The notes below the pieces were generated by a model. That model saw only the letters and a list, made by a program, of their open reading frames with translations, was not told the DNA's origin and made no database searches. The translations under genes were made by a program, and so were the position numbers. A stretch of 16,177 nt of DNA, taken from Gammaproteobacteria bacterium. GTDB lineage: Bacteria > Pseudomonadota > Gammaproteobacteria > Eutrophobiales > Eutrophobiaceae. This document shows positions 7,570 through 14,559 of this stretch, in pieces. Position 1 is the first letter of the stretch. Each line of letters begins with the position of its first letter. The stretch covers positions 1-16,177 of the forward strand of contig JABHFC010000010.1 of the NCBI GenBank assembly GCA_018676275.1, given 5' to 3'.

Positions 7570-7793
7570 AATTTGATTTCTATTGGTGATATTAACCCAT
7601 TGTATATTAGGGACACAGCATTTATCTCATTTCAATCAGTAACAAAATGCTTCCTGAGATAGACGCTATTCGAGATGTTTATCAACTCTTCAATTTAATC
7701 TGAGCAGCCTGACCTGCGACAATTGGTCACATGGTAATCCATTGAAATCCCGCTAGAATATTGGATTCATCAAGCAACACAGGAACGAATTAA

Positions 7794-9860
7794 ATGCGCG
7801 GTACAGCAACAGTTTTTTTTATTGGTCTGCTTACAATTACACAATCGGTCAATGCAGGTCATGGAGACATGGAAGAGTTATTGGTAAGTGCAAAGAAAGA
7901 TACTCGTGAATTCGCACTGGGTGATACCGTGGATATTGGTGCTGACTCGGGGCAGCTATTGCGCAAGGTGCCTGGAGCAAATCTGAACAGTAATGGCCCG
8001 CTAACAGGAATAGCCCAGTACCGCGGTATGTACGGTAGTCGAATCAGTACCCACGTTGATGGCTCCGTGTTGAGTTCAGGAGGACCGAACTGGATGGATC
8101 CCCCGCTCTCATATGCACCTGCGGCCATGCTGGAATCACTGGTTGTTTACCGTGGAATTGCCCCGGTAAGTGCTGGTCAGGAAACTATCGGTGGAGTCAT
8201 TAATGCGACAACCTGGAGTGGTGATTTTACTGATGGTGAGCTGGAGATAAGTGGTCGCATGCGTGGCGGCGCGCAATCGGTTAGGGATGCCTATCTGTTT
8301 AGTGGTGGAGTGGTTGTTGCCAATGATAAACATCGCCTGAAAGTTTCCGGTTTTTCAGAAGCAGGCGATGATGCGAAGTTCGACGATGGGAAAATACTGC
8401 CTACCGAGTACGAAAGACAACGTTTTGATATAGGTTATGGGTTTAGGCACAAGGAGCATACCCTGCAATTTGATTATGGTCGGAATGATACCGGGGATAG
8501 TGGAACGCCCGCCTTGCCAATGGATATCCAGTATATCGATTCAGACCTGTTCCGGGCCCGCTACAATTTCCACGGTGATCAGTACGAAGTAAATGCCAAG
8601 GTGTACTACAGCGATATTGGCCACGGCATGACCAATTTTGAATTGCGTCAAGCACCGCCAAACGGTGCTATGTGGCGCAGGAACATTGCTGAGGGAGAGA
8701 ATATCGGTTTTTCCCTTGTTGCTGATACACGGGGGTGGAAATTTGGTGTCGACGGACATCGTGAAGAACATGAATCAAACATTGATAACCCCAACAATGC
8801 GATGTTCTTTGTTGAAAATTTCAACAAGGCAGAACGTCAGGTGATCGGCATTTTTGCCGAACGCCAACAGAGCCTGGCAGACGACTGGTTACTTGAATTA
8901 GGGCTGCGTTATAACAATGTATCGATGGATGCCGATGTCGTAAATGGCACACCTGCCATGATGATGCCCCCGGCAGCGATGTTACGTGACAATTTCAATG
9001 CTGCAGACCGCTCTTCCACTGATCACAATATCGATTGGGTTGCCAAAGTCTATTACCAGGCATCTTCGGCAATGCGTTTATACGGGGGACTGTCAAGGAA
9101 AAGCCGTTCACCATCCTACCAGGAAAAATACCTGTGGTTACCGTTGGAAGCGACGGCGGGACTTGCCGATATGCGTACCTACACTGGCAACCTGGATCTT
9201 GAAGAGGAAGTTGCACACGAAGTCGAACTCGGTTTCGACTGGAGTCAAAATGGATTAAGTTTTTCCCCTCGTATTTATTACCGTGATATTAATGATTATA
9301 TACAGGGAACAGTTTCCACTAACATGCCTGCCATTATGTTCGTCAATATGATGAACATAATGAATGGAACAAGTAATGCTGTACCACTTGAATTTAATAA
9401 TGTTGACGCCACGATTTACGGTTTTGATGCTGATTGGCGCTATAACATTAACGATCAGTGGTCAATGGATGGCGTGCTTAGTTATGTACGCGGTGAACGT
9501 GACGATATAAACGACAACCTCTATCGTATTTCACCTTTGAACGCACTGATCGCACTGAATTACAACTCAGGCAAATGGGGTGCAACAGTTGAAACCCGAC
9601 TTTACGACAGTCAAAACAAGGTTTCTGCGAGCAACACTGAAAAAACGACTGACTCTTATGCCTTGCTGAACCTGAAAGCTTATTGGAATGTCAGTAATTC
9701 TATAAAACTGGGTTTGAGTGTAGAAAATATTACCGACGAAGATTATAGCGACCACCTTGGAGGGTATAACAGGGTAAGAGGAAACCCTGATATTGCAGTG
9801 GGCAGCAGACTTCCCGGTTATGGTCGTAACTTTTCCGCCCGCGTTGACTATCATTGGTAG
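7794..9860 (+). CDS. TonB-dependent outer-membrane receptor, copper (OprC/NosA-like) type
   Basis: The 688-residue product begins with a signal peptide (residues 1-21, cut after SVNA) and a TonB-box-like MEELLVSA. The plug domain follows, with LLRKVPGANL, RGMYGSRI and GGVINATTWSG, then a beta-barrel ending in the aromatic DYHW. The plug wording (GMYGSR, VDGSVLSSGGPNWMDPP) and the C-terminal HLGGYNRVRGN and LPGYGRNF resemble the OprC/NosA copper-receptor family. Predicted external loops are rich in Met: a cluster near residues 387-396 (AMMMPPAAM) and another near 510-523 with five Met in fourteen residues, consistent with Cu(I) or Cu(II) binding. The ATG follows AGGAACG. It is transcribed alone, 211 bases before the PQQ dehydrogenase. 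Copper is the likely cargo by family; another metal or metallophore is possible. Confidence 0.85.
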   Translation: MRGTATVFFIGLLTITQSVNAGHGDMEELLVSAKKDTREFALGDTVDIGADSGQLLRKVPGANLNSNGPLTGIAQYRGMYGSRISTHVDGSVLSSGGPNWMDPPLSYAPAAMLESLVVYRGIAPVSAGQETIGGVINATTWSGDFTDGELEISGRMRGGAQSVRDAYLFSGGVVVANDKHRLKVSGFSEAGDDAKFDDGKILPTEYERQRFDIGYGFRHKEHTLQFDYGRNDTGDSGTPALPMDIQYIDSDLFRARYNFHGDQYEVNAKVYYSDIGHGMTNFELRQAPPNGAMWRRNIAEGENIGFSLVADTRGWKFGVDGHREEHESNIDNPNNAMFFVENFNKAERQVIGIFAERQQSLADDWLLELGLRYNNVSMDADVVNGTPAMMMPPAAMLRDNFNAADRSSTDHNIDWVAKVYYQASSAMRLYGGLSRKSRSPSYQEKYLWLPLEATAGLADMRTYTGNLDLEEEVAHEVELGFDWSQNGLSFSPRIYYRDINDYIQGTVSTNMPAIMFVNMMNIMNGTSNAVPLEFNNVDATIYGFDADWRYNINDQWSMDGVLSYVRGERDDINDNLYRISPLNALIALNYNSGKWGATVETRLYDSQNKVSASNTEKTTDSYALLNLKAYWNVSNSIKLGLSVENITDEDYSDHLGGYNRVRGNPDIAVGSRLPGYGRNFSARVDYHW

Positions 9861-9904
9861 CTCGGTAGCAGTTAAATAATAAGCCTGTCTCTTTAAAGTA
9901 GATC

Positions 9905-9930
9905 GGGTCGAGAATCTCCATTCTCGACCT
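9905..9930. terminator. Perfect hairpin after the TonB receptor gene
   Basis: GGTCGAGAAT (9906-9915) and ATTCTCGACC (9920-9929) form a perfect 10-base-pair stem with a CTCC loop, extended by one G-T pair. It lies 45 bases after the receptor stop. No T-run follows on either strand, so it may be an mRNA 3'-end stabiliser or a weak terminator rather than a classic intrinsic one. Confidence 0.45.
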
Positions 9931-9995
9931 GCAAGCTACTAAAGTCATATTTATTCTTCATTGGGTCATCTCGTCTTTCTCATTCCGAACCGGCA

Positions 9996-10024
9996 TTGAC
10001 GGGCTCCCTGCCGTATTATATTGT
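9996..10024 (+). promoter_or_regulatory. Possible sigma70 promoter for the PQQ dehydrogenase
   Basis: TTGACG (9996-10001) is followed at 17 bases by TATTGT (10019-10024); a TATATT two bases earlier is an alternative -10 with a short spacer. It lies about 50 bases before the ATG, between the receptor hairpin and the dehydrogenase, so the enzyme probably has its own transcript. The -35 is good and the -10 moderate. Confidence 0.4.
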
Positions 10025-10071
10025 GAGTTCGCAATTGCCACTACGACATTCAAACCGGAGCGAGTTGATTA

Positions 10072-12444
10072 ATGACTAAGCATTTAAAGATGTATCGCAA
10101 TTCTAATAACCCTCGTTTCCAGCCCGTTGTATTTAAATCTGCTCTCATAGTCATGATGACTTTATCTGTCAGCATGTCTTCATGGGCTGCGAACACTAAT
10201 GATGGAGTTTATTCAAGTGCGCAGGCACGTCGTGGTGAACAGGTATATCAAAGAGAATGCGCATCCTGTCATGCTAATAGTTTGCGCGGCAGTGAAGGTG
10301 GAACTTCATTACTTGGCGGTGCCTTCCTTAATAAATGGAATGATCGACCTTTGAACGAATTATTTGATTATATTCGCGCCAGCATGCCACCAATCAAGCC
10401 GGGCAAACTATCTGCAAAAAGCTACGGGCGAGTATTGGCTTATTTACTTCAGGAAAATGGTTTTGTATCAGGAGCAAAATCTTTGTCCGTGTCTTCCAGA
10501 AAATTAGCGGCTATCAACTTCGTCAAACCCACAGGTGATTCGATGATATCTGCTGCAACAAGCACTACCTCAGCAAATATACAGGCGGAGTGGCCTTATT
10601 ATGGTGGTAATGCTGCAAGTCAGCGTTACTCACCACTGGATATCATTAACCGTGACAACGTTAAAAACCTGAGCATTGCCTGGCGTTGGAAAGCTGCTAA
10701 TTTCGGACCACGTCCTGAATTTAACTATCGCACAACACCTTTGATGGTAGGAGGTGTGCTATACGTCACCGCAGGTATTCGTCGGGTCGTTGCCGCTATC
10801 GATGCGGTCAGTGGCGAAACACTGTGGACCTATCGTATTGATGAAGGTGAAAGGGTTAAGGTTGCACCACGTGTAAATTCCGGTCGTGGTGTTGCTTACT
10901 GGGCTGAAGGTGATGATCGACGAATATTACTAGTGACACCGGGTTATCAACTCATCGCACTTAATGCGGATACGGGTCTGCCGATTAGTTCGTTTGGTGA
11001 TAATGGTCGGGTTGAATTGAAGAATGGATTAGGGCGTGAACTTGATCCGGTTACGACGCCTATTGGTTCATCTTCTCCAGCAATGATAGTTGGTGATATG
11101 GTCATAGTAGGCACAGCCTTACCCTCTGGCTTTGCTCCACCTTCTCCTGCTGGTGCGCCAGGTCATGTTCGTGGTTTCGATGTGCGCAGTGGTACCCAAA
11201 AATGGATCTTTCATACGATTCCTCATCCCGGTGAAGTAGGCTATGACAGCTGGGACGATAAGGAAGCGTGGCGTAGTGCCGGTAATGTCGCAACATGGAC
11301 GACCATGTCTGCTGATCTGGAACTTGGTTATGTGTATTTACCATTGGAAGCAGCAACAGGCGATCACTATGGTGGTCATCGTCATGGGGATAATCTTTTC
11401 TCGCAAAGCCTGGTTTGTCTTGATGCCAAAACAGGCAAGTATGTTTGGCATTATCAAACTGTTCATCACGGTATATGGGATTACGATTTACCTGCAGCGC
11501 CAATCTTGTTGGATATAAATGTTCAGGGTCGAAAGATCCCCGCAATCGCTCAGGTTACCAAGCAGGCTTTCACCTTTGTCTTTGATAGACGTAATGGCAA
11601 GCCTGTCTGGCCAATTGAGGAAAAACCGGTACCTCAGACTGATGTTCCCGGAGAACTTACCGCAGCGACTCAACCTTTTCCCAGCAAACCCGCACCCTTT
11701 GATCGGCAGGGGGTATCTGAAGATGATCTGATTGATTTTACTCCCGAGTTACGTGCCGAGGCTGTTAAAATTTTGGCTGATTACCGAAGCGGACCTTTAT
11801 ATACGCCACCATCTGTGGTTAAAGAAAATGGTAACAAGGGCACGTTGATCTTACCGTTCCAGGGTGGTGGTGCTAATTGGCCTGGCGCTGTGGTAGATCC
11901 TGAAACAGGCGTACTTTATGTCGGTTCATCTACGATGCTTGGCGTTATGCGCTTGTCATCAGATCCGACGATATCAAGCATGAAACACATTGCTGTTGGT
12001 GAGCCTATGTTTACCAAGGGTCCGCAAAAACTTCCGATGATAAAGCCACCCTGGGGAAGAATTACTGCTATTGATCTTAATAGCGGCGAACATCTTTGGA
12101 TGAAGGCAAATGGTGAAGCCCATGAATACATACGAAACCACCCGGCATTGAAAGGTATTAAATTAGGACGTACGGGGCGCCCTGATCGTTCCGGTTTGCT
12201 GGTAACAAAAACGTTATTGTTTGCCGGCGAAGGTGGAGGTCAATACGCAACGATCAACGGCGGTGGACCAATGTTTCGTGCTCATGATAAAGCCACAGGT
12301 GAGATAATTTCCGAATTTAAATTACCTGCTAACCAAACAGGCTTGCCAATGAGCTATGCAATCGATGACAGACAATACATAGTCGTAGCAGTTGGTGGTC
12401 CGGATCATCCTGCAGAGCTGGTTGCGTTGACTTTATCGGAGTAA
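10072..12444 (+). CDS. Periplasmic PQQ-dependent dehydrogenase with N-terminal cytochrome c domain
   Basis: The product has 790 residues. A basic N-region and hydrophobic core end in SSWA (about residue 39), a signal peptide; an in-frame ATG six codons later is an alternative start. A cytochrome c domain follows: haem motif CASCH from residue 63 and a probable axial Met105 in ASMPPIKPG. From about residue 174 an eight-bladed PQQ propeller begins (WPYYGGNAASQRYSPLDIIN), with repeated blade motifs such as AIDAVSGETLWTY and CLDAKTGKYVWHY, and HHGIWDYDLPA near 465. These resemble the quinoprotein domain of membrane glucose and quinate dehydrogenases rather than methanol dehydrogenase. There is no N-terminal membrane anchor like that of E. 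coli Gcd. It should oxidise a sugar or alcohol in the periplasm and pass electrons through its own haem. PQQ synthesis genes are not in the window; the substrate is unknown. Confidence 0.9.
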   Translation: MTKHLKMYRNSNNPRFQPVVFKSALIVMMTLSVSMSSWAANTNDGVYSSAQARRGEQVYQRECASCHANSLRGSEGGTSLLGGAFLNKWNDRPLNELFDYIRASMPPIKPGKLSAKSYGRVLAYLLQENGFVSGAKSLSVSSRKLAAINFVKPTGDSMISAATSTTSANIQAEWPYYGGNAASQRYSPLDIINRDNVKNLSIAWRWKAANFGPRPEFNYRTTPLMVGGVLYVTAGIRRVVAAIDAVSGETLWTYRIDEGERVKVAPRVNSGRGVAYWAEGDDRRILLVTPGYQLIALNADTGLPISSFGDNGRVELKNGLGRELDPVTTPIGSSSPAMIVGDMVIVGTALPSGFAPPSPAGAPGHVRGFDVRSGTQKWIFHTIPHPGEVGYDSWDDKEAWRSAGNVATWTTMSADLELGYVYLPLEAATGDHYGGHRHGDNLFSQSLVCLDAKTGKYVWHYQTVHHGIWDYDLPAAPILLDINVQGRKIPAIAQVTKQAFTFVFDRRNGKPVWPIEEKPVPQTDVPGELTAATQPFPSKPAPFDRQGVSEDDLIDFTPELRAEAVKILADYRSGPLYTPPSVVKENGNKGTLILPFQGGGANWPGAVVDPETGVLYVGSSTMLGVMRLSSDPTISSMKHIAVGEPMFTKGPQKLPMIKPPWGRITAIDLNSGEHLWMKANGEAHEYIRNHPALKGIKLGRTGRPDRSGLLVTKTLLFAGEGGGQYATINGGGPMFRAHDKATGEIISEFKLPANQTGLPMSYAIDDRQYIVVAVGGPDHPAELVALTLSE

Positions 12445-12475
12445 AGAAAAAATCGTAGGTGCAGATGTAATAAAC

Positions 12476-12724
12476 TCAACGACTGTGTTGAGCAACATAT
12501 TCATCTAGCAAATTACGTATCATTTTCTGATATTGCGTGTCATGCTTTTTTGCTTCACGTTTAAAAAAATCAATACTGCTTTGACTTAAGGCAATCGTGA
12601 CTTTGGTGTTGTCTTCTTTAAATACCAATTCTTCTGGTGGAGGTAGAAAGTCTTTTACCCTCACTAATTCGCCAATCGGCTCATCACCGGGTGGTAGGTC
12701 ACTATATTCGATTTTCTTTTTCAT
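12476..12724 (-). CDS. brnA: BrnA-type antitoxin
   Basis: The product has 82 residues from the ATG at 12724, chosen because GAGGTAAG lies just upstream; a longer frame to 12760 would overlap the toxin gene deeply and has no ribosome site. The N-terminal half is acidic and Pro-rich (DLPPGDEPIG, FLPPPEELVF). The C-terminal half is a ribbon-helix-helix DNA-binding segment: KVTIALSQSSIDFF, then two helices ending in MIRNLLDEYVAQH. In BrnTA systems the antitoxin binds the toxin and represses the operon. It overlaps the end of brnT by 23 bases, so the two are coupled. A short hairpin, CTCAAC/GTTGAG, lies over its stop codon at 12475-12492. Confidence 0.85.
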   Translation of the reverse strand: MKKKIEYSDLPPGDEPIGELVRVKDFLPPPEELVFKEDNTKVTIALSQSSIDFFKREAKKHDTQYQKMIRNLLDEYVAQHSR

Positions 12725-12986
12725 AAATTTTCTTACCTCGACGCCAGGCACCTGCACCAATTATTCTGATTCTGTTTTCGCGATGAGTAAATCTGATAGT
12801 CAAAATGATCTCTTCTACTTTGCCAATACAGAAGAATCTATCTTCATCGAGACTATGGCTAGCATCGCGAACGATAATTTTATGAGGATCTTCAAAAACA
12901 TACTGAGCCTCACTAAAAGAAACACCATGTTTCAATTGGTTCTGGATATCCTTTTCTAAATCCCACTCAAAACTCTCCATGTTCAT
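12702..12986 (-). CDS. brnT: BrnT-type ribonuclease toxin
   Basis: The 94-residue product has the BrnT length and layout: FEWDLEKDIQNQLKHGVSF at the start, FEDPHKIIVRDASHS, ERFF-like DEDRFFCIG, and the closing RIRIIGAGAWRRGKKIYE. The family is a RelE-fold ribonuclease that halts translation and is neutralised by BrnA. Toxin precedes antitoxin, the normal order for this family. Either Met1 (12986) or Met3 (12980) may start translation; neither has a clear Shine-Dalgarno sequence, so initiation may be weak. Conserved basic and His residues look intact, so the toxin is probably functional. Confidence 0.88.
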   Translation of the reverse strand: MNMESFEWDLEKDIQNQLKHGVSFSEAQYVFEDPHKIIVRDASHSLDEDRFFCIGKVEEIILTIRFTHRENRIRIIGAGAWRRGKKIYEKENRI

Positions 12987-13005
12987 CGGGAGATTATGAA
13001 GTTAA

Positions 13006-13037
13006 GCAATATAAAAAGCAATATAAAAGTATTGCAA
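13006..13037 (-). promoter_or_regulatory. brnTp: Probable brnTA promoter with repeat operator
   Basis: On the minus strand TTGCAA (13037-13032) and TATATT (13013-13008) are 18 bases apart, directly before brnT. The same stretch holds two direct copies of GCAATATAAAA (13006-13016 and 13018-13028, as read on the plus strand) and an imperfect palindrome GCAATATAAAAGTATTGC (13018-13035). BrnA-type antitoxins autoregulate, so these repeats are good candidates for its binding site; this is inferred. Confidence 0.55.
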
Positions 13038-13152
13038 TAAATTCTTGTTAACTTACTGTTATTAAAGGGGTTAGCTAAATAATAGAGTGGAAGAAGTAGG
13101 CAGCCAACCCACGGGGTAGAGCACTTTTAAGGAATTATTAACTATTAAGAAA

Positions 13153-13465
13153 CTAATTAATCGTAATTCCGTTTTTTTCAGTGCCCTGGCAATCTTCTTA
13201 CTGCGCTTTGCCAGAGTATTTATATCGCCAAAGTTTGGGACATCGCCGTCTTCCAGTCTTTGTACCCCAAGGGCAGGCTTCGCGCTTCCCAGTTTTCCAA
13301 TTCCATGTCGAGGTACTCCATTAGTTTTTTCGGACAGCCGTAGCAGTCGTCAACACAAATGTCGGCGACTGACATATCGAAGGGAACAGCTGATCTGACC
13401 TGTTGAACCAGGTCATGCATGGCACCGCGGGTATTTGGTTTGCGTTTAGTTTTGTTTTTAACCAT
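13153..13465 (-). pseudogene. Small CX3CX2C protein at the end of the benzoyl-CoA reductase operon, apparently frameshifted twice
   Basis: As it stands the frame from 13465 encodes 81 residues and stops at 13220. The first 60 look like a coherent protein: AVPFDMSVADICVDDCYGCPKKLMEY, with Cys37, Cys41 and Cys44. After about residue 62 the frame loses character, while the -1 frame continues with VPNFGDINTLAKRSKK, similar in style to small proteins I remember with this Cys motif. Adding one base to the G-run (plus-strand C-run 13265-13268) and one to the A-run (plus-strand T-run 13172-13178) gives an uninterrupted product of 104 residues ending ALKKNGITIN at a TAG (13153-13155). Both sites are homopolymers, so sequencing error and real decay are both possible. 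The start overlaps the ferredoxin stop by eight bases. Function is unknown; an Fe-S or metal role near the ferredoxin is a guess. Confidence 0.6.
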
Positions 13466-13700
13466 GCAACATTTCGTATTTTTCCATTAACTCTTCTTCA
13501 GTTTCTTCCCAATCCGGGTTAGGGATGATACAAGCGCTGGGACATTCTGCTATGCACTGTGGTTCATCGTGGGCACCGATACATTCAGTACATTTCATCG
13601 GATCGATAACAAAGGGTTCGCCTTTTGTTATCGCTTCGTTTGGACAAGGTTCCACGCATGCGTCGCATAAAGTACAGTCTTCAGTAATAATTAATGCCAT
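13458..13700 (-). CDS. fdx: 2[4Fe-4S] ferredoxin, probable electron donor to benzoyl-CoA reductase
   Basis: This 80-residue protein carries two cluster motifs: Cys9, 12, 15 and 19 (CX2CX2CX3CP) and Cys37, 40, 49 and 53 (CX2CX8CX3CP). The eight-residue gap in the second motif and the C-terminal acidic helix (EETEEELMEKYEML) mark the Allochromatium/Thauera-type low-potential ferredoxins. In Thauera such a ferredoxin donates electrons to benzoyl-CoA reductase. It starts 15 bases after bcrD with a full AGGAGG (13714-13709) eight bases before the ATG, so strong translation is expected. No enzyme that reduces the ferredoxin is in the window. Confidence 0.93.
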   Translation of the reverse strand: MALIITEDCTLCDACVEPCPNEAITKGEPFVIDPMKCTECIGAHDEPQCIAECPSACIIPNPDWEETEEELMEKYEMLHG

Positions 13701-13715
13701 TGTATATACCTCCTC

Positions 13716-14558
13716 TTATGAAGCTTTAGCGAGTTTGTCTAACTCAGCTAGTTTCTGATATCTAAACGCACCCCAGAGGGCTGCACCAATTGCACCTGCA
13801 TAAATTGAATCAGGTGATGACTTTGCTTCCAGTTCAACTTTCTCTTTTTCCATTTCTTCTCTTAATGCTGCAAGCAAACCTGTATCCAGAGCAAGACCAC
13901 CCGTCGCCATAACAACACCTTCAGTAGCTTTAATAGATTTAAGTAATTTCGCCAGCCGACCCGCCATGGAAAGATGTATTCCTTTCAGAATGTTCGATGT
14001 GCTGATACCTCGAGATACCATATTGATAACATCTGTTTCCGCCAGTACTGCACAAATGCTACTAACGATTTCCGGATCATCTGCCTGTTGTGAAAGTTCG
14101 CCTACTTCATCCTGGGAAATACCAAGATAGCGAGCAATGTTCTCAAGGAATTGTCCGGAACCGGATGCGCATTGGCTTGTCATTTTATAACTCAGCACCT
14201 TGCCACGTTCATCTGTACGAATGGCTCGACCATGTAGAGCGCCAATGTCCAGTACCGCACGGGTATCGGGGTCCAGGTAAATAGCACCACGCGCATGAGT
14301 TGTCATCGAATAGAAATGACCGGTGCTATAAGTAATACTTTCACCTTCACCAGTTGTCGCCAGGTAATGCACATCTTCCGGGGTCATTCCGGATTCTTTT
14401 AATACTTCTTCATAAGCACTTTTGGTTAACTCGTAGGGGTCTCGTTGTCGAATGCGCTCAGTGCGCTTATTAATCCATTCGGTTTTATCACCGTCTGATT
14501 TAAACAGTGCTACCTTTACCGCACCTGTACCAATATCAATACCTGCTGTCGTTATCAT
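13716..14558 (-). CDS. bcrD: Benzoyl-CoA reductase ATPase subunit D (BadG/BcrD type)
   Basis: This 280-residue member of the BcrA/BadF ASKHA ATPase family has the length of Thauera BcrD. GIDIGTGAVK (residues 6-15) is phosphate loop 1, DIGALHGRAI (104-113) is the variant second loop typical of subunit D, and MATGGLALDTG is the adenosine motif. Cys130 (SQCASGSG) and Cys169 (SSICAV) should supply two of the four ligands of the 4Fe-4S cluster shared with subunit A at the dimer interface. The A/D dimer couples hydrolysis of two ATP to transfer of low-potential electrons that dearomatise benzoyl-CoA. It starts one base after the bcrA stop, so the subunits are coupled. Related 2-hydroxyacyl-CoA dehydratase activators are homodimers, so a separate A subunit supports the reductase assignment. 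Confidence 0.92.
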   Translation of the reverse strand: MITTAGIDIGTGAVKVALFKSDGDKTEWINKRTERIRQRDPYELTKSAYEEVLKESGMTPEDVHYLATTGEGESITYSTGHFYSMTTHARGAIYLDPDTRAVLDIGALHGRAIRTDERGKVLSYKMTSQCASGSGQFLENIARYLGISQDEVGELSQQADDPEIVSSICAVLAETDVINMVSRGISTSNILKGIHLSMAGRLAKLLKSIKATEGVVMATGGLALDTGLLAALREEMEKEKVELEAKSSPDSIYAGAIGAALWGAFRYQKLAELDKLAKAS

Positions 14559-14559
14559 C

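Noticed and set aside
12597..12959. Plus-strand frame of 120 codons across brnTA
   Set aside because: It is the antisense shadow of two recognisable overlapping genes and has no protein-like character.
13184..13216. Hairpin CCCTGGCAA/TTGCCAGAG just past the stop of the 81-residue Cys protein, at first taken for the operon terminator
   Set aside because: On the minus strand an A-run, not a T-run, follows, and the stem falls within the coding region of the frame-restored gene, so it is more likely coincidental.
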